Shown: positions 25,345 through 34,197 of the stretch, piece by piece | Layout: every line of letters begins with the position of its first letter | Numbering within the stretch: the first letter of the stretch is position 1 | NCBI GenBank assembly: GCA_017547385.1 | Contig: JAFYPU010000017.1 | Span: 62,001 to 126,000, forward strand | Length of the DNA: 64,000 bases | Origin: Bacteroidaceae bacterium | GTDB taxonomy: Bacteria > Bacteroidota > Bacteroidia > Bacteroidales > Bacteroidaceae | Direction: 5' to 3' | Position numbers and translations under genes: made by a program | The notes under the pieces: model-generated | What the model was told of the DNA's origin: nothing | Databases searched by the model: none | Seen by the model: only the letters and a program-made list of their open reading frames with translations

Positions 25345-28020
25345 ATGTCAATCTTACGAAATACATTGGCCACCCTCTTTGTTGCAGCACTGCCGATGGC
25401 GCTTTGTGCTCAGAACGGCCTTTTTCAATTGCCGGCGGAGAAAAAAGCACCTCAAGTGCTTGTGCCCGGCGGTAGTGTTAATCTGAATTACAACGGAACA
25501 CTCACATTGTTCCCGGTAGCGAGCAATGCAAACTATACGCTTACTCCTGTTTGGGGAGAAGGCGAAACACCTTGGTTCAACATCAAACCTTACAACGAAG
25601 GAGGATGGAAAATCAGCGGTGATTATTGGTATATGACCGAACCGCGTGTCGGCAAAATTGCATATACATTGAGCAATGGTGCCACGGGTGAAATCAGCGT
25701 TGTTCAGAGTGGCAACAACTCTGCTTCTTTGTTCAAGGGAGATGCACAGGTGAAAGTTTCAAGTGCCACAGCCTCTTCGCAAAACAGCAGTTCTGAAGGC
25801 ATAGCCAAGACCTACGATGGCAGCACTTCCACTTATTATCACTCGGTGTGGAGTGGGGGTAGCACAAAGTTCCCCGTAACACTTACCTATACCTTTGCGG
25901 ATGCTCCCGAAATCGATTATGTGGTCTATACTCCGCGACAGGATAGCGAAAACGGTAACTTCGGACGTGTCAGCATTTCTTATAGCACCACTACAGCTCC
26001 CAACACCTACGTAACCGTGGTGGACGAAATCGACCTCGGCTATAGCGGCAACAGCAGTACCATTTCATTGGGCGAGGAAGGCATAAAGAATGTCAAGAAC
26101 GTGAAGTTCACGGTGCACAATGGTAAGAACAATTTTGCCACTTGTGCCGAAATGGAATTTTTTGCGCGCAACACCAGTGAGTTTGCAGCTTTCGAAGCCC
26201 TCTTCACCAACGATTTGTGTTATGAATTGAAGCCCGGCATCACCGAAGCAGATGTGGCAGCCGCCGGACATCCTTTTGCACGCCAGTTGGGCTTCTATCT
26301 GTTGAGCGGAAAATACGATACCAACTACCGCGTGGCTGAGTTTGAAGCTTATGAAACAGTGGCTACTCTCTCTGCCCGCCTCAAGACCACCCAATACAAC
26401 CGTTACGAAAACCCCACCGGCATCTACTTCGAGAAGGGAGCAACGGCAGCCATTTTTGCCGAGGGTATCAGCGATGCGCACCCCGTCAATTTGATTATTA
26501 AAGACTTTGGCGACAGCAACGGACAGCCCGAAAGCACTTACGCTTTGCGCAACGGACTGAATGTGATCAATGTGAAGAACTTTGGTAACGGTTACGTTTC
26601 ATATTACACCGATGATTATGCCAATGCGCCCAAAATTAAATTGCACTTCGCCCTTTCGAAAGTAAACGGATACTTTGACCAGGAACGCGGCGACACCAAC
26701 GAAGATTGGGTGAACCTCTTGGCCAATGCATGCTCCAACATCATCGACATGCGCACCAAGAACCTGCAAGTGGCATTCCCCACAGCCCGTTTCAAGAGCG
26801 TTTGTCCGAGAAATGGTGTGGAATTGGCCAACAACCTTAACAACACTGTGGCATTGGAACGTGAAATCATGGGATTGGAGAAATATGGTGTAAATCCCAA
26901 GAACCGTCAATTTGCCCGCGTGGTTTGGGGTGGATTTATGTTTGCTGATGGCATTGGTGCTGCTGCCAACGACAATTCGGTAGATGCTTGGATGCAACCC
27001 TCTGCTTCGCAGTTTGAGTTCTGGGGCTTGGCACATGAGTTGGGACACAACAACCAGCTTACTCCCGGCTTCAAGTGGTCAGGTTGTGGCGAAACAACCA
27101 ACAACATCTATTCGGCATGGGTGCAATTCAATCTCGGTCCCGGCTGGTATCGCCTTGAGAGCGAAGTGAGCGGCGAAGGCCATTACGGAGGTTTGAAAGG
27201 CGGCCGCTTCAACTGCTATTTGGAGCAAGGCGTGCGCCAAGGCATCAGCTGGCAATTGCAGAAAGGTCCGGACTACGGTTATCCCACCGACAAAGTTACT
27301 GTGGCCAACCAGGATTACGATGGTCGCGTCAAGGGCGACACCACTGTGATAAGCGGCAACTATGACCACTTTGTGAAACTCGTTCCCATGTGGCAATTGC
27401 AGCTCTATTGCCACCAGGCAGGTTTCAGTCCTGACGTCTATGCCAAGTTACACCAAGCCGTGAGAACCGGCAACTATTCCGGACTGACCAATGGACAAAT
27501 GCAAATGCGTTTCATGAAGACCATCTGCGACTCCACTCGCTTGGACTTCACTGACTTCTTCGAGAAAGCCGGCATGCTGCGCCCCATCAATGCTTACATT
27601 CAGGACTACTCACCCGGCTGGAACAAGATTAACGAAGCCATGATACAAGAGTTGAAATCGCATGTCGTTGCTCAAGGATATCCCAAGCCTGAAGGCGAAG
27701 TGAACTATATCAGCGCACTCAACTGGAAGACCTATGCGGATCGCCTGCCTCTTTCCGGTACGCTGAACGATGGTTGCACCAAGACTAATAATTCTGCCAA
27801 GGGATTTGTGAAAGTGCTTCACAGCAAGTGGAAAAATGTTGTGGCATTCGAAACTTACGATGCCGAAGGCAAACTCCTGCGCATTACCATGCAAGGCCTC
27901 GGTGGCGACAATGCCAACAGCTACACACAAGTGATGTGGCCCAACTCATCCACAGAGAAAGCTGCTTACATCATGGCAGTGGGCTGGGACGGAACACGTA
28001 TGAAGTGCTACGAAGAATAA
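25345..28020 (+). CDS. Secreted M60-family (enhancin/mucinase-like) metallopeptidase, second copy
   Basis: 891 residues. The signal peptide ends near A-L-C-A-Q (about 23). A BACON-like domain spans ~35-125, an F5/8-type-C/CBM32-like domain ~130-275, and the M60 region follows. The zinc motif is HELGH at 564-568 with Glu583, the same spacing as the paralogue at 1387. An extra C-terminal region (~790-891) has no counterpart in the first copy. No sorting tail is present. Expected substrates are O-glycosylated host proteins such as mucin. Confidence 0.9.
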   Translation: MSILRNTLATLFVAALPMALCAQNGLFQLPAEKKAPQVLVPGGSVNLNYNGTLTLFPVASNANYTLTPVWGEGETPWFNIKPYNEGGWKISGDYWYMTEPRVGKIAYTLSNGATGEISVVQSGNNSASLFKGDAQVKVSSATASSQNSSSEGIAKTYDGSTSTYYHSVWSGGSTKFPVTLTYTFADAPEIDYVVYTPRQDSENGNFGRVSISYSTTTAPNTYVTVVDEIDLGYSGNSSTISLGEEGIKNVKNVKFTVHNGKNNFATCAEMEFFARNTSEFAAFEALFTNDLCYELKPGITEADVAAAGHPFARQLGFYLLSGKYDTNYRVAEFEAYETVATLSARLKTTQYNRYENPTGIYFEKGATAAIFAEGISDAHPVNLIIKDFGDSNGQPESTYALRNGLNVINVKNFGNGYVSYYTDDYANAPKIKLHFALSKVNGYFDQERGDTNEDWVNLLANACSNIIDMRTKNLQVAFPTARFKSVCPRNGVELANNLNNTVALEREIMGLEKYGVNPKNRQFARVVWGGFMFADGIGAAANDNSVDAWMQPSASQFEFWGLAHELGHNNQLTPGFKWSGCGETTNNIYSAWVQFNLGPGWYRLESEVSGEGHYGGLKGGRFNCYLEQGVRQGISWQLQKGPDYGYPTDKVTVANQDYDGRVKGDTTVISGNYDHFVKLVPMWQLQLYCHQAGFSPDVYAKLHQAVRTGNYSGLTNGQMQMRFMKTICDSTRLDFTDFFEKAGMLRPINAYIQDYSPGWNKINEAMIQELKSHVVAQGYPKPEGEVNYISALNWKTYADRLPLSGTLNDGCTKTNNSAKGFVKVLHSKWKNVVAFETYDAEGKLLRITMQGLGGDNANSYTQVMWPNSSTEKAAYIMAVGWDGTRMKCYEE

Positions 28021-28071
28021 ACAGAATTCATAAAAGCATTTTTTGAGGTTAGATAAAACCCTCATCATTAT

Positions 28072-28117
28072 AGTCGGAGATTTTTTCGCGTAACGGAAAA
28101 ATCTCCGACTTTTCTTT
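28072..28117 (+). terminator. Rho-independent terminator after the second M60 gene
   Basis: A 14-bp perfect stem (AGTCGGAGATTTTT at 28072-28085 with AAAAATCTCCGACT at 28097-28110) followed by TTTCTTT. Confidence 0.9.
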
Positions 28118-28199
28118 AGACATAATCCATAGAACTATCAAAAAGACATAAATCAGCGCTAAAAAAGCCAAAAGCCAGCAAAAATAAACCCGAAAAGAG

Positions 28200-28229
28200 T
28201 TGTATCCTCATGGTTTTTGCTTACATTTG
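28200..28229 (+). promoter_or_regulatory. Bacteroidetes-type promoter for gdhA
   Basis: TTG (28200-28202), 19 bases, TACATTTG (28222-28229), 36 bases before the ATG. Confidence 0.6.
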
Positions 28230-28264
28230 GCCATCCTGTTTAACCTTATAACAATAAATGCATC

Positions 28265-29599
28265 ATGAAAACCAACCAATTGCTGCAAGCCCTCGAGGCC
28301 AAGCATCCCGGTGAGAAAGAATACTTGCAAGCCGTGCGCGAAGTGCTGCTCAGCATTGAAGACGTTTATAACGAACACCCCGAGTTCGAACGAGCAAAGC
28401 TTATCGAGCGATTGGTCGAACCCGACCGCATTTTCACTTTCCGTGTGCCTTGGGTTGATGATCAAGGTGAGGTGCAAGTTAATCTTGGCTACCGCGTACA
28501 GTTCAACAATGCCATTGGCCCTTACAAAGGCGGCATCCGTTTTCACCCCTCAGTCAATTTGAGTATCCTCAAGTTCCTCGGCTTTGAGCAAACATTCAAG
28601 AATGCTCTCACCACACTCCCTATGGGCGGAGCTAAGGGTGGTAGCGACTTTGCCCCACGCGGCAAGAGCGATGCTGAAATCATGCGTTTCTGTCAAGCTT
28701 TCATACTTGAGTTGTGGCGCAACATCGGTCCCGATACCGACGTGCCTGCCGGCGATATTGGCGTGGGCGGTCGTGAAGTGGGATACATGTATGGCATGTA
28801 TAAGAAGTTGGCCCGTGAGCACACCGGCACATTCACCGGCAAAGGCATGGAGTTCGGAGGAAGTATTCTGCGTCCCGAAGCCACCGGTTTCGGTGCACTC
28901 TATTTCGTTGACCAAATGCTGCGTCAACACAACATGCAGTTGGCTGGTAAAACTGTGGCCATCTCAGGATTTGGCAATGTGGCATGGGGAGCAGCCAAGA
29001 AAGCTGTGGAATTAGGTGCCAAAGTAGTAACCCTCTCCGGTCCCGACGGCTACATTTATGATCCCACAGGTGTGAGTGGCGAAAAGATTGACTACATGCT
29101 TGAGTTGCGCCTTTCAGGTGAAGACATCGTAGCCCCCTATGCAGAGAAATACCCTGAAGCTACTTATCACCCCGGTCGCAAGCCTTGGGAGGCCAAAGTG
29201 GATATTGCCCTGCCTTGTGCCACTCAGAACGAACTGAACGAAGATGATGCTCGCCAGTTGGTAGCAAACGGTGTGCAATGTGTGGCTGAAGTCAGCAACA
29301 TGGGTTGCACTGCAGAAGCTGTGGATTATTTCATCGAAACACGTACCCTTTTTGCACCCGGTAAGGCAGTCAATTCGGGCGGTGTGGCCACCTCCGGCCT
29401 TGAGATGACCCAAAATGCTATGCACCTCTCGTGGACTCCCGAGGAAGTGGATGCCAAGCTTCATCAAATCATGAGTGACGTTCACACCCAGTGCTTAGAA
29501 TACGGAAAAACTGATGGTTATATAAACTATGTGAAAGGAGCCAACATTGCCGGCTTCATGAAGGTGGCTCGCGCCATGATGGCACAAGGCATCGTGTGA
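28265..29599 (+). CDS. gdhA: Hexameric glutamate dehydrogenase (probably NADP-dependent)
   Basis: 444 residues, the length of the hexameric ~50-kDa class. The glutamate-site motifs Y-K-G-G-I-R-F-H-P and M-G-G-A-K-G-G-S (catalytic Lys) are present. So are the dinucleotide motif G-F-G-N-V-A and P-C-A-T-Q-N-E-L. The enzyme makes glutamate from 2-oxoglutarate and ammonia, the main ammonia-assimilation route in many gut Bacteroidetes. It is monocistronic, between its own promoter and terminator. Confidence 0.95.
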   Translation: MKTNQLLQALEAKHPGEKEYLQAVREVLLSIEDVYNEHPEFERAKLIERLVEPDRIFTFRVPWVDDQGEVQVNLGYRVQFNNAIGPYKGGIRFHPSVNLSILKFLGFEQTFKNALTTLPMGGAKGGSDFAPRGKSDAEIMRFCQAFILELWRNIGPDTDVPAGDIGVGGREVGYMYGMYKKLAREHTGTFTGKGMEFGGSILRPEATGFGALYFVDQMLRQHNMQLAGKTVAISGFGNVAWGAAKKAVELGAKVVTLSGPDGYIYDPTGVSGEKIDYMLELRLSGEDIVAPYAEKYPEATYHPGRKPWEAKVDIALPCATQNELNEDDARQLVANGVQCVAEVSNMGCTAEAVDYFIETRTLFAPGKAVNSGGVATSGLEMTQNAMHLSWTPEEVDAKLHQIMSDVHTQCLEYGKTDGYINYVKGANIAGFMKVARAMMAQGIV

Positions 29600-30006
29600 A
29601 GCAGTATGTATTTATAGGGTAGGGGAGCACTAAGCAGCCCCCCACACATCTAAATAAAGGAAGCATTGCAATTTCTTGCGGTGCTTCTTTTTTATTCATA
29701 CACCAGTGCTAATCGTGTGCGGCAATAGTTCGCCAATGCATTATGGCACGAAAGGCATGAAGCTTACCTTCTGCCATGTTTGCCTCTCTACATATTAATA
29801 ATGTGATTTAAACGGCTCACGAATCGTGAAGTGAAACATTGAAGTGAAGTATAAGGAAAAGTACTTCGGACTTCCGAGAATTCTTGAATTTTCGAACATC
29901 TTTGGTTCACTTTAGTCCTTATTAAATAAAAGTTTAATGGAAATTTTGAAATTCTTTTGTTTTGTTGTTTTTTTGCACCGAGTATTTTTTAACACTAATA
30001 ATTATT
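29600..30006. other. Intergenic region between gdhA and a lipoprotein gene
   Basis: Apart from the gdhA terminator (29660-29693), no gene or clear promoter is seen. The 3' half is strongly AT-rich. Confidence 0.5.
29660..29693 (+). terminator. Rho-independent terminator after gdhA
   Basis: GAAGCATTGCAA pairs with TTGCGGTGCTTC (12 bp with two wobbles, loop TTTC), then a six-T run. Confidence 0.8.
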
Positions 30007-30801
30007 ATGAGAAAAATTATTTATGCCTCAGCAATTTTCATCTCAATGATGATGGCGTCATGTAGTGGTACATCTTCAAATGATCTAGAGCAAGCACAAA
30101 ACTTTGCTATGGATGTGGCTAACAAAATGAGTAAAAATCAAAAGGATTTGGTTGTGGAAGTTTATCCTGATGCAGAAAAGGTGGATTCTTTCGTTACATC
30201 TTTTGTGGTAGACAGTGTGAAAGTGCTTCCTACTGATTCTGAAACAATCTTTACTGCAGATCTTGGTAGTGGCAAGGAATTTACAATTCAGAAATTGGGC
30301 GAAGACTCTTTGGTGGTAACTAAATCTAGGGGGTTGTTTGCTTATGCTGCTGTGGATTTGGAATATGGCAAGAAGACAGGTATGTATGCAGATTCGCTGT
30401 CTGACATACAAAATTTAGAACGCATGTCAGAGAAGAATGCTTTGCATCAGTATTTGATGGATAGTTTTGAAGTGCCACAGGGTTTGAAAGTGGTTGATAC
30501 AAGCTACGCTTATAAATATGTAGTAAAGAATACTTCTAATATGCACATTTCTGGCAAGGATTATAAATTGGTGGCAAAGCATTGGGATGCATGGACAATG
30601 GGTGAAGTAACATATACCAAAGCCGGCCGTGATTTGGCTCCAGGAGCATCTACTACCTATACACTAGATTGTCCTCCCGGTGATAGAGGTGGCAGAGCAA
30701 GTATCGTCTATACTTCAAGCAAAGAGACCCAGTTCGAGAAATATTATGTATACAAGGGTGATGAATATGATAGATTTATCAAGGCTAAAGGTAAGAATTA
30801 G
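30007..30801 (+). CDS. Lipoprotein of unknown function
   Basis: 264 residues from ATG 30007; an ATG 45 bases upstream adds a non-signal leader. The lipobox is M-A-S-C. A helical stretch (D-L-E-Q-A-Q-N-F-A-M-D-V-A-N-K-M) follows, then mixed alpha/beta sequence rich in Asp, Lys and Tyr. It is noticeably more AT-rich in codon choice than its neighbours. I recognise no family. It is monocistronic. Confidence 0.75.
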   Translation: MRKIIYASAIFISMMMASCSGTSSNDLEQAQNFAMDVANKMSKNQKDLVVEVYPDAEKVDSFVTSFVVDSVKVLPTDSETIFTADLGSGKEFTIQKLGEDSLVVTKSRGLFAYAAVDLEYGKKTGMYADSLSDIQNLERMSEKNALHQYLMDSFEVPQGLKVVDTSYAYKYVVKNTSNMHISGKDYKLVAKHWDAWTMGEVTYTKAGRDLAPGASTTYTLDCPPGDRGGRASIVYTSSKETQFEKYYVYKGDEYDRFIKAKGKN

Positions 30802-31227
30802 TCTTGTGTAGATAAAATACTATTGAAAGATTACGGAGAAGCACTCGAGATTTGATTAGAGTGCTTCTCTGTTTGTTATGCAAGAAAGTGAAGTAAAGCT
30901 ATAACTGGTTGTGTAAATTTTAGTTTTGTGAGAGGGAAAAGAGAATTGATCTCAAAAAGTACGTATTATATTTTGAGGCTTATTTGTCAAAATAACACAT
31001 AAAATCAGGGCTCACCTCAAATGTTGTTTTTCGTCTTACAAAAGAACTTGAATAGGCAAGGAGTGGGAGAGTTATAAGTTTTTTGTATTTTTGCCCTGTC
31101 AAATCGTTCACATGCTCCAGCGTAATCTAAGATGTAATGAGTATAACTTTCCTCAATATTCAGTTCTAGGCTTTTTCGGATGGAGGGTGTTGTTTACATA
31201 TAGTATTAACTAAATTATTTATTTTGC
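30802..31227. other. Intergenic region before the MlaE-like gene
   Basis: Contains the terminator at 30836-30873 and a TATTTTTG box (31085-31092) that fits TAnnTTTG but has no clear -33 partner. No ORF is supported. Confidence 0.5.
30836..30873 (+). terminator. Terminator after the lipoprotein gene
   Basis: An 11-bp perfect stem (GAGAAGCACTC at 30836-30846 with GAGTGCTTCTC at 30859-30869) followed by TGTTTG. Confidence 0.75.
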
Positions 31228-31974
31228 ATGTTATTGCAATCTCAACTCAGTGCTTTGGGGCGTTACATCTGCTTGATGGGGCGTGCTTTTTCGCGTCCGG
31301 AGCGGATGCGAATGTTTTTCAGGCAATACACCAAGGAGATGGTGGGACTCGGTGTTGATTCCATCGGCATTGTGCTGCTTATCTCGTTCTTTATCGGAGC
31401 TGTTATCTGCATTCAGATCAAACTGAATGTGCAAAGTGCTTGGATGCCCTTTTGGGTGTCGGGGTATGTTACGCGCGAAATAATGCTCTTGGAGTTTTCG
31501 AGTTCCATCATGTGTTTGATTTTGAGCGGTAAGGTTGGCTCTAACATTGCTACCGAAATTGGCACAATGCGTGTTACGCAGCAAATTGATGCGCTCGAGA
31601 TTATGGGAGTGAATTCGGCTTCGTATCTCATTTTGCCCAAAATTTTGGGTTTCATCACGATGGTTCCGTTGTTGGTGGTGTTCAGCACGTTTGCAGGACT
31701 CATTGGAGCCTATGCTACGGCGTATGTTGGTCACATCATTACGCCATCTGACCTCACGGCGGGGTTGCAGCACGACTTTACGCAGTGGTTCTTCTGGATG
31801 GGCATCATTAAGTCGCTCTTTTTTGCATTCATCATTTCGAGTGTCTCTTCGTTTTACGGTTATACGGTTGAGGGTGGCTCTGTAGAGGTGGGCAAGGCTA
31901 GCACCAATGCGGTGGTGGCTTGCTCTATGTTGATTTTGTTTTCGGACCTTTTTCTCACCCAACTTCTTTCTTAA
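31228..31974 (+). CDS. mlaE: MlaE-family ABC transporter permease
   Basis: 248 residues with about five or six membrane helices. MlaE signatures include S-G-K-V-G-S-N-I-A-T-E-I-G-T-M-R-V-T-Q-Q and I-D-A-L-E-x-M-G-V. MlaE is the inner-membrane core of the MCE/Mla phospholipid transport system, which moves lipids between inner and outer membranes. The ATPase gene follows after 5 bases. The usual third gene, the MCE-domain protein MlaD, is not in this stretch. Confidence 0.9.
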   Translation: MLLQSQLSALGRYICLMGRAFSRPERMRMFFRQYTKEMVGLGVDSIGIVLLISFFIGAVICIQIKLNVQSAWMPFWVSGYVTREIMLLEFSSSIMCLILSGKVGSNIATEIGTMRVTQQIDALEIMGVNSASYLILPKILGFITMVPLLVVFSTFAGLIGAYATAYVGHIITPSDLTAGLQHDFTQWFFWMGIIKSLFFAFIISSVSSFYGYTVEGGSVEVGKASTNAVVACSMLILFSDLFLTQLLS

Positions 31975-31979
31975 GTGCA

Positions 31980-32741
31980 ATGATTGAAATTAAGGATCTT
32001 CAAAAAACTTTTGATGACGGACGAACTGTGCTCAAGGGCATTTCGTCTACTTTTGAGAACGGTAAGACGAGTCTGATTATCGGTCAGAGTGGTTCGGGTA
32101 AGACGGTGCTGATGAAGTGTCTTGTAGGGTTGTTTGATCCCACACGGGGCCAGGTGCTCTATGATGGTCGCGACTTTGTGTCGATGGGAAAGCGAGAGCG
32201 CACGTTGTTGCGTCGCGAAATGGGAATGATTTTTCAGAGTGCGGCTCTTTTTGACTCGATGTCGGTGCTCGATAACGTGATGTTTCCACTTGACATGTTT
32301 TCTGATGGCAGTTACAAGGAGCGTAGGCGCAGGGCCATGGATTGCCTTGAACGTGTGAATTTGGGTGAGGCTTGGCAGAAGTTTCCGGGTGAAATCAGTG
32401 GAGGTATGCAGAAGCGTGTGGCCATAGCTCGTGCAATATCGCTCAATCCGAAGTATTTGTTTTGTGATGAGCCAAACAGTGGACTTGACCCTAAGACGTC
32501 GCTGGTTATAGACGAACTTATTCATGGTATTACGAAGGAGTATAACACGACAACGATTATCAATACGCATGATATGAACTCCGTGATGGGGATCGGTGAG
32601 CACATACTTTATATTTATGAGGGTTTGGCCGAATGGACAGGCTCGAAAGAGGAAGTACTCACTGCAGACAATGAGCGGCTGAATTCGTTTATTTTTGCTT
32701 CGGATGTTGCCAAAAAGATGAAAGAGGGGACTATTGGGTGA
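31980..32741 (+). CDS. mlaF: MlaF-family ABC transporter ATP-binding protein
   Basis: 253 residues from ATG 31980. Walker A is G-Q-S-G-S-G-K-T. The signature motif is I-S-G-G-M-Q-K-R, the Walker B region is Y-L-F-C-D-E-P-N-S-G-L-D-P, and the switch His is in I-N-T-H-D-M. P-N-S-G-L-D-P is typical of the Mla subgroup. It pairs with the MlaE permease just upstream. Confidence 0.9.
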   Translation: MIEIKDLQKTFDDGRTVLKGISSTFENGKTSLIIGQSGSGKTVLMKCLVGLFDPTRGQVLYDGRDFVSMGKRERTLLRREMGMIFQSAALFDSMSVLDNVMFPLDMFSDGSYKERRRRAMDCLERVNLGEAWQKFPGEISGGMQKRVAIARAISLNPKYLFCDEPNSGLDPKTSLVIDELIHGITKEYNTTTIINTHDMNSVMGIGEHILYIYEGLAEWTGSKEEVLTADNERLNSFIFASDVAKKMKEGTIG

Positions 32742-32866
32742 ATTTCGCCGGATGCTCCGGTGCTTGTGGTTTCTTCTGAAATTCGCTTTGTGGCGTGCGG
32801 AATGCTTGGCGTTTCTTGCCGAAATGCCTATATTTGCGGCATAACCTTGATTAAAAACTTGCAGTT

Positions 32867-33979
32867 ATGAGACTTCGCATCTTGCTTCTCACCCTTTCGT
32901 TTTTCCTGCTGGGTGCTGCCGCCGCTCCGGTGCTGGCGCAGCAGGACATACTCCTGCCTCCGCCAGTTAAGCCCAAACCGAAACCCAAACCTAAGCCGAA
33001 GCCTCGGCCAGCGAAGGTGGATGCGTTCAAGCAGATGATGGATAAGGGCAAGGACCAATACAGCAAAAAAGATTATAAAGCTGCTTTGGCCACTTTTCAA
33101 GCCGCTCTTGCCAAGTTTCCTGCCAAGCAGTTGGAGGTGCAACCATGGATAGATAGTTGCAACATGCGTTTGGAGGAGGCAGCTCGGCGTGAACGAGAAG
33201 AGGCGGCTCGCGCAGAAGCGGAGCGGCGTGAGCGTGAGAGATTGGAAGCGGAGCGACGTGAACGTGAAAGATACGAAGCACTTCCTCCTGTCATCAAGCA
33301 GCTCGTCGCCAACATGGTCCGCGTGGAAGGCGGCACATTCACCATGGGTGCCACGGCTGAGCAGGGCCGCTATGCTCACGACTCGGAGAAGCCCACGCAC
33401 CAAGTAACGCTGAGCACTTACTACATCGGTAAGTATGAAGTTACGCAGGCAGAATGGAAGGCTGTGATGGGCACGAACCCTTCTGAGTTCAAGGGCGACA
33501 ATCTGCCCGTTGAGAATGTGAATTGGTACGAGTGCCAGGAGTTTATCCGCAAGCTGAACGAGCTGACAGGCAAGCAGTTCAGGCTGCCCACGGAGGCAGA
33601 GTGGGAATATGCAGCCCGTGGTGGGAAGCGCAGCTATGGTGCGAAATACGCCGGTGATAACGATATAGATAATGTGGCGTGGTATTGGGATAATAGCAAC
33701 AAGACCACGCACCCCGTGGGCCGGAAGCGTGCCAACGAATTGGGTCTATATGATATGTCGGGCAACGTGTTTGAATGGTGCCAAGATTGGAAAGGCGATT
33801 ACAGCACTGTTTCTCAGACGAATCCGCAAGGCCCTGCCACCGGTACACGTCGTGTGTTGCGTGGGGGCAGTTGGCTCAATGTTGCGCGGGACTGCCGCCT
33901 CTCGTACCGCTACGACATCGGCCCCGACCGCAGGTGCAGCAACTTCGGGCTGCGCCTCGCCCTCCCCAGTTTACAATGA
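32867..33979 (+). CDS. Secreted TPR/coiled-coil protein with FGE (C-type-lectin-fold) domain, likely DGR target
   Basis: 370 residues in a mosaic: signal peptide (to about A-V-L-A-Q, residue 26), a Pro-Lys repeat (P-K-P-K-P-K) at about 34-48, a short TPR-like helical pair (~52-85), a charged Arg/Glu coiled coil (~105-140) and an FGE-sulfatase domain (~145-370). The latter shows V-E-G-G-T-F-T-M-G, R-L-P-T-E-A-E-W-E-Y-A and Y-D-M-S-G-N-V-F-E-W. The catalytic cysteine pair of true formylglycine-generating enzymes is absent, which favours a binding role. The final R-G-G-S-W to G-L-R-L-A-L block has many NNC codons at the positions that vary in DGR targets. No reverse transcriptase is in this window. 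Confidence 0.82.
   Translation: MRLRILLLTLSFFLLGAAAAPVLAQQDILLPPPVKPKPKPKPKPKPRPAKVDAFKQMMDKGKDQYSKKDYKAALATFQAALAKFPAKQLEVQPWIDSCNMRLEEAARREREEAARAEAERRERERLEAERRERERYEALPPVIKQLVANMVRVEGGTFTMGATAEQGRYAHDSEKPTHQVTLSTYYIGKYEVTQAEWKAVMGTNPSEFKGDNLPVENVNWYECQEFIRKLNELTGKQFRLPTEAEWEYAARGGKRSYGAKYAGDNDIDNVAWYWDNSNKTTHPVGRKRANELGLYDMSGNVFEWCQDWKGDYSTVSQTNPQGPATGTRRVLRGGSWLNVARDCRLSYRYDIGPDRRCSNFGLRLALPSLQ
33866..33961 (+). other. Candidate DGR variable region (VR)
   Basis: Codons between the conserved G-S-W, A-R, C-R, P-D and G-L-R-L-A anchors are CTC, AAT, GTT, GAC, CTC, TAC, TAC, GAC, ATC, GGC, CGC, TGC, AGC, AAC, TTC. Nearly all could arise from AAC or AAT by changing only adenines, the signature of adenine mutagenesis from a template repeat. 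The invariant anchors (TGC CGC, CCC GAC) contain few such positions. Confidence 0.55.
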
Positions 33980-34160
33980 AGACCTTCTAAGCGAAAAAAG
34001 GCGAACGCAGAACGCTCGAAAGCACTCGGTCTGCCGACCAGGAGGGGAAAGGAGCGCAAGCCCGACCCGACAAGGAGGTAGGCCGCGCGCCAAAAAATCA
34101 TAAAGCACTCTGCTCGGATTCAAACAGAATGCCCTTGTGTTCTCACGGATATAAAAACAA
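33980..34160 (+). other. GC-rich untranslated stretch after the FGE gene
   Basis: No credible ORF. A GC-rich purine-biased segment (about 34005-34100) contains a short GGTC-tgcc-GACC hairpin. DGR target genes commonly carry a GC-rich or hairpin element just after the variable region; whether this is one is inference. Confidence 0.35.
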
Positions 34161-34191
34161 AAAACTCCGAAGCGAATGCTCGGAGTTTTTG
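34161..34191 (+). terminator. Rho-independent terminator
   Basis: AAAAACTCCGA (34161-34171) and TCGGAGTTTTT (34181-34191) form an 11-bp stem with A/T flanks usable from either side. Confidence 0.85.
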
Positions 34192-34197
34192 TTTGTT

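Noticed and set aside
32867-33979. A catalytic formylglycine-generating enzyme
   Set aside because: The conserved cysteine pair of the active site is missing, and the C-terminus matches binding-type FGE/lectin folds better.
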